Positions 1-9,943 are shown, counted from the stretch's first letter. The stretch is DNA of 64,000 nt from GCA-002712965 sp913048525 (GCA_913048525.1 CAJWWP010000003.1:1-64000); one strand, 5' to 3'. Notes: a model not told the origin generated them from the sequence alone. Translations and numbers: made by a program.

Positions 1-2
1 CT

Positions 3-1283
3 AACGCTCTGTCATGGGCGGGAGACGAACTACTGATTTCAGTTCCTGATGCGTTCACTGCGCAGTATATCCAGGAACGTCTAATGGTCGTCCTTGATAC
101 AGCCCTTAGGGATGTTGCAGGCAATGGCGTTAGCATCGCTCTAACCGTGGAGGGTGAAAAAGATACCGTTTTATTACCTGAAGAAATATCAAAACACGTC
201 GATCCAACTTCCTCAGATACCAAACTCACGGAACGAGAAGATAACAAATCTGCGACAGTCTCTCAGAAATTTAACCCCAACTATACTTTTGACCACTTTG
301 TAGTTGGAGATTCAAACGAGCTTGCATTTTCTGGAGCCAAAGCAGTTGCAGAATCTCCCGGTCTGCACTTTAACCCACTAGTTCTATATTCTGGAGTTGG
401 CCTAGGGAAAACGCACCTTCTCCATGCAATTGCCCATGAAGGGACGAGAAAGGGTCTTATTTGTGTTTATACAACCTGTGAGGATTTCACTAACCAATAC
501 GTCCTTGCCATTCGAAGTGGTACTACGGAGTCATTCAGAGAAAAATACCGTTCTGCAGACATCCTCCTCATTGACGACATTCAATTTTTAATCGGAAAGG
601 AACAAACTCAGGAGGGGTTTTTTCATACGTTTAACGCTCTACATATGTCGGGAAAACAACTGGTGATCAGCAGTGACAGGCCTGTGACTGACCTAACGGT
701 CCTTGAACCCAGAATAACCTCTCGCCTTGCCGGTGGTTTGGTTACAGATATACAAACACCTACCTTAGAGACTAGATTAGCAATATTGCGTTCAAAATCC
801 TCAACCTTCGATTGCGAAATTCCAGATGAGGTTATGGAGTATCTCGCACAACGAGTTCAGTCAAACATTCGAGAACTAGAAGGTAGTCTCAATAAAATTG
901 TGGCATTGTCACAATTTAAGGGTACTCAAATCTCATTGGAGACTGTGAAAATAGCGATGGCTGACGTCAGAGGCTCTTCACATTCAAAAATGGTTAATGA
1001 TGAAGCCATTTTGACAGCGGTATCCAACCACTTTGGAATCCCAAAGGATCATCTCAAAGGAAAAGGACGACGTAAAACCACCGTGCAAGGTCGGCAGGTC
1101 GCAATCTATTTACTTCGCCAGGAGACAGATTTAAGTCTATCTGCCATTGGGAAAATATTGGGCGGTAGGGATCATTCCACGGTTTTACACGGTTATGATC
1201 GAGTTGCCTCCCGCATAGAACTGGACGACACCCTACGAGACGATGTTTTAAGAATCAGAACTACTCTTATGAAAACCACATGA
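3..1283 (+). CDS. dnaA: Chromosomal replication initiator DnaA (5' end outside window)
   Basis: DnaA binds DnaA boxes at the origin and melts it to start replication. The reading frame is open from base 3, and the residues before the first in-window ATG at 84 resemble the end of DnaA domain I, so the gene begins before the window. Visible parts are a Walker A motif GVGLGKTH near 393-416, Walker B LLIDDIQF near 570, the arginine-finger region EPRITSRLAGG near 705-740, and the domain IV box-recognition motif GGRDHSTVLHGYDR near 1160-1200. The stop overlaps the next gene by 4 bases (ATGA). dnaN, the usual downstream neighbour, is absent. The best DnaA-box cluster lies far away at about 27.8 kb. 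Confidence 0.97.
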   Translation, partial: NALSWAGDELLISVPDAFTAQYIQERLMVVLDTALRDVAGNGVSIALTVEGEKDTVLLPEEISKHVDPTSSDTKLTEREDNKSATVSQKFNPNYTFDHFVVGDSNELAFSGAKAVAESPGLHFNPLVLYSGVGLGKTHLLHAIAHEGTRKGLICVYTTCEDFTNQYVLAIRSGTTESFREKYRSADILLIDDIQFLIGKEQTQEGFFHTFNALHMSGKQLVISSDRPVTDLTVLEPRITSRLAGGLVTDIQTPTLETRLAILRSKSSTFDCEIPDEVMEYLAQRVQSNIRELEGSLNKIVALSQFKGTQISLETVKIAMADVRGSSHSKMVNDEAILTAVSNHFGIPKDHLKGKGRRKTTVQGRQVAIYLLRQETDLSLSAIGKILGGRDHSTVLHGYDRVASRIELDDTLRDDVLRIRTTLMKTT

Positions 1284-1930
1284 ACCTTCTTCTAGTCCGA
1301 CACGGCGAAACCCAGGCTAACCTTGCGAATCGATGGTCGGGATCCAAGGATCTCGACATTACTAATTTAACAGACAGCGGACGTGAACAAGCTATCAAAC
1401 TCGGTAGGTGGTTCAAGGAACGCAGGTTCACACCAACTCACGTATATTGCAGTCCACAACAGAGGGCCCAAGACACTTGCGAACTAGCCGGAGGACACTG
1501 GGGGCTCCATACAACCATAGATGAGGATCTGCGTGAGACAGGAGCCGGTATCTTTGAAGGGTTATCATGGGAGGAAATTGAAAGCCAACACCCTACTGAA
1601 GCAGACCTTTTCCGAGAATCTCGAGACTGGGCTCATATAGAAGGCGCTGAACAGGAACAAAACCGGAGAGACAGAGGAGCAAGAGTTCTAAAACAAGCAA
1701 TAGCAAATCATACCAACCAAGACACCGTCGTTATGTTTGCTCATGCAGGAATAATTCAGCAAATAATATGTGCTCTTCTGGAGTCTCCGAGACTCTGGGG
1801 ACTAGCGGCTAAGAATACAGCGTTGTACGAATTTTCTATCGATGTCGATAGCTGGTACGAGACATCAAGGACATTGTTTAACCCCACGGCCTGGCGCATA
1901 GTCAGGTTCAATGAACAACCCCACTTATGA
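1280..1930 (+). CDS. Histidine phosphatase family protein (phosphoglycerate mutase-like)
   Basis: This is a member of the histidine phosphatase superfamily, which removes or transfers phosphate through a phosphohistidine. The RHGE motif is at residues 7-10 and supplies the nucleophilic His8. The second catalytic histidine probably lies in AHAGI near residue 156. At 216 residues the length is normal for a single-domain member. It is translationally coupled to dnaA through a 4-base overlap. It converges on, and overlaps by 6 bases, another protein of the same family on the opposite strand. The substrate cannot be told from sequence: sugar phosphates and alpha-ribazole phosphate are both possible. 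Confidence 0.85.
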   Translation: MNLLLVRHGETQANLANRWSGSKDLDITNLTDSGREQAIKLGRWFKERRFTPTHVYCSPQQRAQDTCELAGGHWGLHTTIDEDLRETGAGIFEGLSWEEIESQHPTEADLFRESRDWAHIEGAEQEQNRRDRGARVLKQAIANHTNQDTVVMFAHAGIIQQIICALLESPRLWGLAAKNTALYEFSIDVDSWYETSRTLFNPTAWRIVRFNEQPHL

Positions 1931-2593
1931 ACTAAGGTCATGTGGCATATAGAGGTGGGTTGAGTCAGCAAATCTTCGAATCTCAAATGACCTTGCACCT
2001 TGCCTCATACCTCCAATAGGATCAACTGTATCCCAGGCATTCGGGTCAATCCTAAAATCAAATACCGAAGTATTAGGGATCCGCAAAGACCACACACGGC
2101 TGGTTCCCATGATAACTGCGATTATGAACATCATCGTTCCACTGTGAGTAAATACCGCCATTTCATCATCATGATTATGACCTTTTATAAAAAAATCCAC
2201 TGCCGTTTTTGCCCTCTTACGAAGCTCATAACGAGACTCCGACTCAGGAACGGTATTGAAAGTTTTCGTTCTTTCAAAAGTTGCCACTGCTTCAGGATAC
2301 TCAACCCGAAGCTCATCCATGGTTTTCCCTTCAAAGACCCCGGCGCCCCCTTCCTTTAAATCATCGATTGTGAACACCTTTTTTTCGGGAAACGTGATCT
2401 CCGCTGTACGAAGCGCCCTTTTAAGTGGACTCGCATAAATTAGATCTGGGGCAAATTTTTCCGTGATAAATCTCTGTTTAAGTTTTTCTGCCTGAATTTC
2501 ACCCTCCTGAGAGAGTTCGTAATCTAACTGACCCTGCCATCTCCCTTGGGCGTTAGCCACAGACTGACCATGTCGCACAATAACTATTCTCAT
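1925..2593 (-). CDS. Histidine phosphatase family protein, second paralogue
   Basis: A histidine phosphatase superfamily member of 222 residues. The motif RHGQ at residues 7-10 carries catalytic His8, and FTHSGTM near residue 150 probably carries the second histidine. Similar spacing (RWQG after the motif, EGGAGVFEG in the middle, RVWSLRIPNTSV near the end) shows it is a paralogue of the convergent gene on the plus strand. The two genes end tail to tail with a 6-base overlap. Substrate unknown. Confidence 0.83.
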   Translation of the reverse strand: MRIVIVRHGQSVANAQGRWQGQLDYELSQEGEIQAEKLKQRFITEKFAPDLIYASPLKRALRTAEITFPEKKVFTIDDLKEGGAGVFEGKTMDELRVEYPEAVATFERTKTFNTVPESESRYELRKRAKTAVDFFIKGHNHDDEMAVFTHSGTMMFIIAVIMGTSRVWSLRIPNTSVFDFRIDPNAWDTVDPIGGMRQGARSFEIRRFADSTHLYMPHDLSS

Positions 2594-2631
2594 TGTTTTA
2601 GTTAGTATCTCCTCAAATACAACTGCCAGAG

Positions 2632-4125
2632 TTATTTCTTCTCAACAACTTCCGGAACAATTGGCTTTCTAGACAAAAAGACACCGGACCCGATGGTGAG
2701 CAAGGCGGCCGCAGCCATAATAACCGTCGAGACCTGAAATGCTTTGCCCATCGAAATAGCATATGCAGACCTGAGACCGATGTCCTCCAGCGCTTTGGAA
2801 TCCGACAAATCAGGTTCGTATCCGAGCGAACCCATTCCCACCACTACTATAGCTGTTGGCAATGCTATCCCCACAACATGTGCGGCGTTTCTAGTAAGGT
2901 TTAGAAACGCCGACACAATCCCATACCTTGATCTTCCGGCACTTCCCATAATTGCACTAGTGTTCGGAGCCATGAACACGCTCATTCCAATTCCAGACAA
3001 GGCGGCCATCCCCGAGACGAACACAGGATTTGTGTCTATTGTGATCGTCGAGAATAAATACATAGAGATGGTAGAACAGACCATCCCGCACACAGCGGGG
3101 ATAGTCGTCCCGGTTCTATCGGCGATCCAGCCGCTTAATGGGGCAAGTACCACCATGCAGGCAGAACTAGGAAGCAAGTACAAAGCAGCTACAGCGGTGT
3201 CCATTCTCAGTCCAGACACTAGGAAGAACGGCATAAGAAAAAAAACTCCACTCCCAGCTAGAAATGAGAGAAACCGGGCCGCTGAACCAACAGAAAATGC
3301 AATTGATTTGAACATATCCAAGGGAAGCATGGGAGTCTTAACTCTCCCTTCCCAGACCAGAAAGGCTAAAAATAAGATCACCGCTAAAATAAACCCACCG
3401 ACTATCAATGGTGACGTCCAGCCAAAATCCTGCGCGAAGGAAACAGACAACATCACGGAAAGTAGTAAACCAGCGGAAAAAACGGTTCCTAGCCAGTCGA
3501 ATTTTGATAAAAGCGTAAGATTTCTTTCCCCTCCGTCAGGGTCTTTACGAAGGACAACACCAGAAAAGACCCAACTAATCAAGCTAAACATTGATATGAA
3601 AAGAAATATAGCTCTCCAGCCCCACAAGCCCTCTATCAATCCCCCAAAAACTGGCCCTCCAACTGCTCCTATTCCCACAGCGGTCATATGCAATCCGAGA
3701 GCCTTCCCTCTGTCAGAATCAGAAAAAGCCCCAGCTGTCATCGCCATCCCATTAGCCTGTAGTGCCGAAGCCCCCACTCCCATTAAGATTTTCCCCATTA
3801 TTACCATTGCAAAAGTTGGGGCAAAAGCGGTGATTAAGGAAGCCAACGCAAATAGAAAAATTCCCCATAACCAAAGCCTCCGTGTCCCTAAAGTCGCTGC
3901 AATTGCACCTGCAGGCATAATCAAAGCGCTTACAACTAGCATGTAAGAAACCGTCAACCATTGTGCAGCAGGAATATCCGCACCAAAATGCTCTGATATT
4001 GTGGGGACAACAATAGCCGTAGCCGACATTTCCATAACGGAGATGAACGTCGCGGAGGCCACCGCGGCATAAGTCCACCAATGAAAAAATGAACTCCTAG
4101 TAATCGACTTAAAAGGCAGATTCAA
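2632..4125 (-). CDS. MFS transporter, DHA2-like (about 14 membrane segments)
   Basis: An integral membrane transporter of the major facilitator superfamily. Its 497 residues and pattern of about 14 hydrophobic segments fit the DHA2 drug:H+ antiporter group. The N-terminal half has the conserved run after helix 1 (ATAIVVPTISEHFGAD), a loop 2-3 region (GTRRLW) and the antiporter motif C region GIGAVGGPVFGG. The start is probably TTG at 4125, with AAGGA about 11 bases upstream. It lies downstream of pyrE on the same strand with a 44-base gap, so it could be read through from that operon. Close paralogues occur at 24969, 55590 and 60238. Substrate unknown. Confidence 0.85.
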   Translation of the reverse strand: MNLPFKSITRSSFFHWWTYAAVASATFISVMEMSATAIVVPTISEHFGADIPAAQWLTVSYMLVVSALIMPAGAIAATLGTRRLWLWGIFLFALASLITAFAPTFAMVIMGKILMGVGASALQANGMAMTAGAFSDSDRGKALGLHMTAVGIGAVGGPVFGGLIEGLWGWRAIFLFISMFSLISWVFSGVVLRKDPDGGERNLTLLSKFDWLGTVFSAGLLLSVMLSVSFAQDFGWTSPLIVGGFILAVILFLAFLVWEGRVKTPMLPLDMFKSIAFSVGSAARFLSFLAGSGVFFLMPFFLVSGLRMDTAVAALYLLPSSACMVVLAPLSGWIADRTGTTIPAVCGMVCSTISMYLFSTITIDTNPVFVSGMAALSGIGMSVFMAPNTSAIMGSAGRSRYGIVSAFLNLTRNAAHVVGIALPTAIVVVGMGSLGYEPDLSDSKALEDIGLRSAYAISMGKAFQVSTVIMAAAALLTIGSGVFLSRKPIVPEVVEKK

Positions 4126-4169
4126 AAAGTTCTGTATCCTTTTGTTGTAACACTGTGAAAACTAGGGTA

Positions 4170-4769
4170 TTAATCAGAAACAACCGAAATATTACCATCG
4201 TCGTCAGCGGCAAGAATACTGAGAAACTCATAGCCACGTCGGCGACATTCTTCACTTCCACCAGCGCCCCTATCGAGTATTGATAAAACCTGGACTACTT
4301 CACAGCCTTCTTTCTCAATTTCTTTAATGGCATGAAACAAACTTGCTCCCGACGTGCATGTATCGTCAACAACCGCTACCTTCATACCCTCTCGAACAGG
4401 ACCCTCAACTGATCTTCTTCCACCATATGATTTAGTCTCTTTCCTCACAATAAGAGCTGGTATTGGACTGCCTTCAACATGGGATATAGCTGCTATCGCA
4501 GCTACTATTGGATCAGCTCCCAGCGTTGGACCCGCAATAGCCTCCGCCCCACAACTTAACAGTGTAGGAAGAAAACACCTTGCTGTGAGATAAGAACCCT
4601 CAGGGTCCAGAGTGAGAAGTCTTCCATCAAAATAATAGGAGCTTGTTCCACCGGCAGACAACTCAAACTCTCCGAACAGCAAGGCTCCTCGCTCTTTGGC
4701 TACTTCAAGAAGCTTTGATTTAGGATCAAAAGAATCCTGCAAAGTTAGTTTCTCCAATTCATTAGACAT
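4170..4769 (-). CDS. pyrE: Orotate phosphoribosyltransferase
   Basis: Transfers phosphoribose from PRPP to orotate to form OMP, the fifth step of pyrimidine synthesis, in the cytoplasm. The PRPP-binding motif VAVVDDTCTSGAS is at residues 131-143, with the acidic pair D135-D136. An orotate-binding-type loop (KETKSYGGRRSVEG) is at about 110-123. At 199 residues the length is usual for the family. It follows nadD on the same strand with a 39-base gap, so the aminomutase, nadD and pyrE genes are probably one transcript. Confidence 0.9.
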   Translation of the reverse strand: MSNELEKLTLQDSFDPKSKLLEVAKERGALLFGEFELSAGGTSSYYFDGRLLTLDPEGSYLTARCFLPTLLSCGAEAIAGPTLGADPIVAAIAAISHVEGSPIPALIVRKETKSYGGRRSVEGPVREGMKVAVVDDTCTSGASLFHAIKEIEKEGCEVVQVLSILDRGAGGSEECRRRGYEFLSILAADDDGNISVVSD

Positions 4770-4808
4770 CCAGGACTCTCAAAATTGTATCTCACTCACT
4801 TGTATGCT

Positions 4809-5432
4809 TCATTTATATAAATCTTGGTCCCTAATAAACTTCTTTACCGGTGGGTATAGCATGCCTACTGGGAGCATTTCAGCTTCTGAAACTGCCAAAG
4901 TTTTCCTTATTTCGCTGGAAGATATATCGGGAGTATCAGCGACAACAACCTCAATTACACTAGCCACTCCTTCAAAAGAAAGAACCGACAATTTGGATTC
5001 GTCAAACCCCGGTCGAGTGATAGCCGCGACCCTAAACTCTGAAAGCAAGGTATCCGGATCCTTCCAACGGGGCATCGATAAAATTGTGTCCATCCCAAGT
5101 ATGACAACAATTTCGCTCTGGGGATTTTCGACAGCAAATAGTCGCGCGGTATCCAAGGTATAAGACGGTCCCTCACGTCGAGTTTCCGTCTCTGACAATT
5201 CAAATCTTGGGTTTCCATGATGCTCCAATGCAAGACGCACCATCTCAACTCGATGCTCTGACGAAGAGACAACCGAATCCGCCATATCAGACTTCAAATA
5301 AGGGTCTCCTGCAGGTATAAACACTAACCTGCAAAAATCATAAGCTTTCAGTGCAGCCTCGGCCGCCGCAAAATGTCCGCTATGTGCAGGGTCAAAGGTT
5401 CCTCCAAATAAACCTATGAGCCCAGGACTCAC
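4809..5432 (-). CDS. nadD: Nicotinate-nucleotide adenylyltransferase
   Basis: Adenylylates nicotinate mononucleotide to deamido-NAD in NAD synthesis. The nucleotidyltransferase signature GLFGGTFDPAHSGH is at residues 7-20 (the family's GxFDPxHxGH), and the ATP-binding SSSEIR motif is at about 170-175. Its 207 residues are typical. The start is GTG at 5432, and GTGA overlaps the stop of the upstream aminomutase gene by 4 bases, which indicates translational coupling. Confidence 0.9.
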   Translation of the reverse strand: MSPGLIGLFGGTFDPAHSGHFAAAEAALKAYDFCRLVFIPAGDPYLKSDMADSVVSSSEHRVEMVRLALEHHGNPRFELSETETRREGPSYTLDTARLFAVENPQSEIVVILGMDTILSMPRWKDPDTLLSEFRVAAITRPGFDESKLSVLSFEGVASVIEVVVADTPDISSSEIRKTLAVSEAEMLPVGMLYPPVKKFIRDQDLYK

Positions 5433-6709
5433 CCCACGATCTCCCCAAGGACTCGATCAGCGACAGACAGTGTCAACTCTATGTCCTCTTCTGTTAGCGA
5501 TTCAGAGATAAACCACATACCTCTACCAACAACACGTACTCCCTCTTTCATCATTCCATCGACAAATTTTTCGTAAAGCCTCGTATCTGAGTAAGAGAAA
5601 TGGGTCCGGGCGTCTGTAATCCCTTTCCCACCTGTGAAGCTGACGGCAAACATCGGTCCAGGCCCCTGAACAGACATACCCACTTCATATTTCGTGTTCA
5701 AGTCTCTTAGCCCCATCATTAGCTTATGGCCAAGAATCGTGAGGGTTTCGATTGTATCTCCATCCCTTATTCGCTCTAGTGCCACTTTCCCAGCAGCCAT
5801 AGACATCACATTGGCATTAGCGGTCCCCCCATGCATCACTTCCCCAGTCCCAATTAAATCCATGACGTCACGTCTACCACAAAGCATGGAAAGGGGATAG
5901 CCACCCGCCATAGCCTTTGCGAAAGTAGCCAAGTCAGGAAGAACCCCAAAATGCTCTTGAGCACCACCTTTACCCATACGGAAACCAGTGATTACTTCAT
6001 CAAAAATTAATAAAGACCCATTTTCAGACGTTATATCCCTTAAGTATTCCAAATATCTGGGACGAGGCATAATGCAGTTTGTATTACACATAACAGGCTC
6101 GGTGATTACTGCTGCTATCTTATCTCCATTGATTTTGAACATCTCTTCGACAGCTTCAAAATCATTCCACGGGAGTACAGCAACGTCCGATAAGGCGTTT
6201 TCCGAAATTCCTAGTGAAAGGGGCTGCGGATTAACCTTCCCCGAGTGATCTGTGTCGAAAAACAGACTATCCGACCAGCCGTGATAGTGTCCTTCAAATC
6301 TAACAATCAGGTTTCTATTTGTGAACGCTCTGGCAACGCGAACTGCCGCCTGAACCACCTCCGTTCCAGAACTGGCGAACCGGACAATTTCTGCACAAGG
6401 GACTAACTCACAAGCTAGTTCGGCCACCTCAACCTCTAAAACATGTTGTCCTGCAAATAGTTGACCCTTTTTGGACGCTTCCGACACGGCATCTAACAGA
6501 AAGGAAGGGGAATGGCCAAAGATCATAGGGCCTTGACCCAAAACGTAATCAACATACTGATTCCCGTCTACGTCTGTAATGTGAGAGGCCGATGCCGACT
6601 CATAATAAAGAGGGTGGGGACTCTCTGCCAAGCGTACGTTAGAACTTACTCCACCAGGCATAGACTGAAGAGCTCTTCTATACATTTCATTACTTTTTTC
6701 GTGTTTCAT
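5429..6709 (-). CDS. Class III PLP-dependent aminotransferase / glutamate-1-semialdehyde aminomutase-like
   Basis: A fold-type I PLP enzyme of aminotransferase class III. Numbering from the upstream GTG at 6715, SSGTEVV is at 115-121, the PLP aspartate lies in IFDEVITGFR (237-246), and the Schiff-base lysine is K267 in TFAKAMAGGYP. The N-terminal MPGGVSSNVR and FEGHYHGWSD segments resemble glutamate-1-semialdehyde 2,1-aminomutase (HemL). However, AMAGGYPLSMLCG differs from the usual HemL active-site text, so a relative acting on another amino compound is possible. ATG at 6709 is preferred over GTG at 6715, though neither has a clear ribosome site. It is coupled to nadD by a 4-base overlap. 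Confidence 0.8.
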   Translation of the reverse strand: MKHEKSNEMYRRALQSMPGGVSSNVRLAESPHPLYYESASASHITDVDGNQYVDYVLGQGPMIFGHSPSFLLDAVSEASKKGQLFAGQHVLEVEVAELACELVPCAEIVRFASSGTEVVQAAVRVARAFTNRNLIVRFEGHYHGWSDSLFFDTDHSGKVNPQPLSLGISENALSDVAVLPWNDFEAVEEMFKINGDKIAAVITEPVMCNTNCIMPRPRYLEYLRDITSENGSLLIFDEVITGFRMGKGGAQEHFGVLPDLATFAKAMAGGYPLSMLCGRRDVMDLIGTGEVMHGGTANANVMSMAAGKVALERIRDGDTIETLTILGHKLMMGLRDLNTKYEVGMSVQGPGPMFAVSFTGGKGITDARTHFSYSDTRLYEKFVDGMMKEGVRVVGRGMWFISESLTEEDIELTLSVADRVLGEIVG

Positions 6710-6803
6710 AAACACAAGGATACTGGATAAGCAGAATTTATTTCGGCAGACTTACAGGCTTGCTGATAAACTGCCTCTCAACTCTAATCAGGATGGTGCT
6801 GCA

Positions 6804-8339
6804 TTGAAACCCAAAATAAGGCTAGCACTAGCAGGGCTTTACCACGAAACTAACACTTTTTCCTCCGTACCTGCAGATTACAATACTTTTTCAATCTTCA
6901 GGGGAGAAGAGATAGAGAAGGAGTATGGGAATTCACTAACCACCAATGCCGGATACCTCGCCATCTCATCATCTTATGACAACGTAGATGTTGTACCTCT
7001 CATTTTTGCAATAACAGGTCCAATTGGCACCATAACCAAGGATGCATTCGATCAGATTGTTGGCGAACTGATTCAATATTTAGAAGATCAAGGACCGTGG
7101 GATGGAATACTTTTGTCGTTACATGGCGCAGCGGTATCAGAGGAATATTCTGACTGTGACGGAGAGATCGCTTACCGTGTTCGTTCACTCGTGGGTCCAG
7201 ATGTTCCTGTAGGGCTTAGTGTGGATATGCATGCAAACATTTCCAAAAAAATGGTTGAGAACACTGACGTACTTACCGTTTACCGTACGAACCCCCACTT
7301 AGATGCCAAGGAACGTTCACAAGAGTGTGCAGATCTTATAGTCAAAACAATTAATGGGCAGATAGAACCGGTCATGTGGCTGGAGACACCCCCTATGGTG
7401 ATAAACATTGTTAAACAATATACCGGGGATGAACCGATGAGATCCATAATGTCCAACCTTCTGGCAGTTCTTGAAAAACCGGGTGTGATCCATGGTAGTG
7501 TCGCTGAAGGCTATCCATACGCGGATGTACCTGAAATGGGCATGGGGTTTCTTACAGTTGTGGACTCTAAAGAAATAGGGAAAGATGAAGCTAACAAGAC
7601 TGCAAGAGAAGGAGCCCAGTGGATGGCTACCAGGGCCTGGGCAAAACGAGAGGATTTTAACAATGACATCCCAGACCCCGACCAGGCGCTTCTATTTGCA
7701 GATGCCCAACACAATCCTGGGGATGCCCCTATCGTACTAATGGATGTAGGAGACAATATTGGTGCAGGCAGTAGTGCAGATTCTACTCACATTCTGGCAG
7801 AAGCCCAGAGATTAGGTATAGAAGGCTATTTACAGACCTTGTACGACCCTGCATCCGTTCAGGAGTGCATAGAAGCCGGTGTAGGATCTGATGTCTCACT
7901 CAAAGTAGGGGGGAAAACAGATCATCTGCACGGATCCCCTATATCAATTGAAGGCAAAGTACGAACCTTGTTCAATGGAAAATTTGAAGACCACCGACCC
8001 ACACATGGCGGATTTCAATTTTATGATGGAGGCTTAACAGCCGTGGTAGACACAACTGACAGGCACACCATTGTCTTGACCTCTCTGAGGTGTGGAAATA
8101 CAAGTCTTGAGCAGATGTACTCAGCCGGAGTAGACCCCACCAAATACAGAATGGTTGTGGCCAAAGGAGTGGTGTCTCCAAGACCAGCCTACCAGCCTAT
8201 TGCCAAGGAGATAATCTTGGTGAATACCCCAGGTGTTACAACATCGGACCTCGAATATTTCGAATATCGCCGGAGACGAGGAAGTTTATTTCCCTTCGAT
8301 AGAAACGCAGACTACCTCCCAAGCAGACAAAACCAATGA
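6804..8339 (+). CDS. M81 family metallopeptidase (microcystinase MlrC-like)
   Basis: A 511-residue protein of peptidase family M81, named for MlrC of the microcystin-degrading pathway. The N-terminal hallmark LYHETNTFS is at about residues 12-20, followed by LSLHGAAVSE and VDMHANIS, which contain the likely zinc ligands. The start is TTG at 6804 with AGGA about 10 bases upstream; the nearby ATG at 6793 is closed at once by a stop. It overlaps the GMC oxidoreductase by 4 bases, so the two are coupled. Most M81 proteins have no known substrate, and microcystin degradation is not implied. Confidence 0.88.
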   Translation: MKPKIRLALAGLYHETNTFSSVPADYNTFSIFRGEEIEKEYGNSLTTNAGYLAISSSYDNVDVVPLIFAITGPIGTITKDAFDQIVGELIQYLEDQGPWDGILLSLHGAAVSEEYSDCDGEIAYRVRSLVGPDVPVGLSVDMHANISKKMVENTDVLTVYRTNPHLDAKERSQECADLIVKTINGQIEPVMWLETPPMVINIVKQYTGDEPMRSIMSNLLAVLEKPGVIHGSVAEGYPYADVPEMGMGFLTVVDSKEIGKDEANKTAREGAQWMATRAWAKREDFNNDIPDPDQALLFADAQHNPGDAPIVLMDVGDNIGAGSSADSTHILAEAQRLGIEGYLQTLYDPASVQECIEAGVGSDVSLKVGGKTDHLHGSPISIEGKVRTLFNGKFEDHRPTHGGFQFYDGGLTAVVDTTDRHTIVLTSLRCGNTSLEQMYSAGVDPTKYRMVVAKGVVSPRPAYQPIAKEIILVNTPGVTTSDLEYFEYRRRRGSLFPFDRNADYLPSRQNQ

Positions 8340-9943
8340 GATACGATTACATAGTGGTCGGTGCAGGTTCAGCAGGAGCAATAGTGGCCTCCCGACTATC
8401 AGAAGACCCAACAGTATCAGTTCTTCTTTTGGAGGGAGGGCCAGATTACCCGGACTTCGACAACCTTCCTGACGATGTTAAGTACGGATATTCGACCGGT
8501 ACAGACCTGGCCGTTGAAGATCGGCACGACTGGGGGTACACGGCCAGAGTCTCAGATAATTATGAAGCCACTTCTTTACCCGAAACAGAAGAAAATCTAG
8601 AAGACCGCATGTTACGGATGCCCCGGGGGAAAATTACGGGTGGGACGAGTTCAATTAACGGGCAAATTTTTCTAAGGGGTCTAACCCATGACTTCGAACT
8701 CTGGGAGAGCATGGGTATACAGGGTTGGGACTACGAAAGCGTCTTACCATACTTTCGAAAACTCGAAACTGACACGAACTTCGGTGGAGATTTTCACGGC
8801 AAGGAGGGGCCTATCGTTGCTCACAGATTTCCAGAAAGTAAATGGACTGCCCCTCAAAAAGGATTTGAGGCCGCATGCCGCTCTCTCGGCTATCCTTACA
8901 CAGCAGACCTTAATCTCCCCGATGCAAACGGTGTAGGTCCTTTCCCCTGTAACAATCCCCGTGGAATCCGAATGAGTACGGCTCTAGGCTACCTTGCTCC
9001 TGCAAGACATCGACTGAACCTCACGATAAAAGCAAACTGTAGGGTAGAGCGTTTCATACTGGACCGTTCCCGTATTTCCTCTGTCCAAGTGGAAAGCAAC
9101 GGTGAATTATTCACCGCAGATAGTGAAATCTTTGTTCTGTCCGCAGGTTCGTTGGCAAATCCCCGAATACTGATGCACTCCGGCATAGGTCCTGCCGATC
9201 ATCTCCAAGACCATGGCCTGACAACCCTGGTTAACCTTCCTGGAGTAGGGGATAACCTTCGTGATCATCCTCAGAACTTCGTTAACGCAACTGTAACCGA
9301 TGTTGAGTCACTCGACACAACCGCCCCTAGATTGCAGGTGGGACTTCGTTTCACAGCCACCGACTCAGATATGCCTGATGACATGCTCATGTGGATGTGC
9401 TCCTATGCAACAGATGGAGACTACCGAGATTTAATTCCCTCGTTACAGCCGACGGAGATAGAAAAAAATATAACAGGAATCCAGATAACTATTTCCCTTT
9501 ATCTGGCAACAAGTAAAGGTAGCGTCCGACTACGTTCTTCGAATCCATCTGATATGCCAAATATTACGCTTAATCTTCTCAAAACAGATACAGACGTCGA
9601 CAAAATGGCAGACGGAGTCCGGATTGCATCCTCAATCATGGATAACACAGAGCTTGCTGAAATAGTTCGCCAAAGGACGTCACCCACGGATGAAATATTA
9701 TCATCCGACAGATCTCTCTATTCGTGGCTGAGGGCTAACACAACTACGGGCAACCATCTAACAAGTACATGTGCTATGGGTTCAGATTCAAATCCTATGA
9801 CAGTCGTTGATAACAGGTGCAAAGTTCTGGGTGTAGATAACCTTTATATCGCTGATGCGTCAGTTATGCCAGAATGTGTGAGGGCGAACACCAACACGAC
9901 TACAATGATGGTAGGCGAAAGAGTAGCAAATTTTCTTAGTTAA
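8336..9943 (+). CDS. GMC family FAD-dependent oxidoreductase
   Basis: A glucose-methanol-choline oxidoreductase that oxidises an alcohol using FAD. The Rossmann dinucleotide motif GAGSAGAIVASRL is at residues 8-20. The GMC signature region PRGKITGGTSSINGQ is near 95-109, and SAGSLANPRILMHSGIG is near 266-282. The C-terminal catalytic region has a His in GNHLTSTCAMG and an Asn-rich ANTNTTTMMVGER end. At 535 residues the length is typical. Its start overlaps the M81 stop (ATGA), and a PPOX flavoprotein follows after 20 bases. The alcohol substrate is unknown; the name choline dehydrogenase would be over-specific. Confidence 0.9.
   Translation: MRYDYIVVGAGSAGAIVASRLSEDPTVSVLLLEGGPDYPDFDNLPDDVKYGYSTGTDLAVEDRHDWGYTARVSDNYEATSLPETEENLEDRMLRMPRGKITGGTSSINGQIFLRGLTHDFELWESMGIQGWDYESVLPYFRKLETDTNFGGDFHGKEGPIVAHRFPESKWTAPQKGFEAACRSLGYPYTADLNLPDANGVGPFPCNNPRGIRMSTALGYLAPARHRLNLTIKANCRVERFILDRSRISSVQVESNGELFTADSEIFVLSAGSLANPRILMHSGIGPADHLQDHGLTTLVNLPGVGDNLRDHPQNFVNATVTDVESLDTTAPRLQVGLRFTATDSDMPDDMLMWMCSYATDGDYRDLIPSLQPTEIEKNITGIQITISLYLATSKGSVRLRSSNPSDMPNITLNLLKTDTDVDKMADGVRIASSIMDNTELAEIVRQRTSPTDEILSSDRSLYSWLRANTTTGNHLTSTCAMGSDSNPMTVVDNRCKVLGVDNLYIADASVMPECVRANTNTTTMMVGERVANFLS

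Noticed and set aside
2744..3946. A 400-codon open frame on the plus strand
   Set aside because: It lies wholly antisense to the MFS transporter gene, has Pro/Thr/Ile-rich composition typical of a shadow of membrane-protein codons, and shows no recognisable domain.
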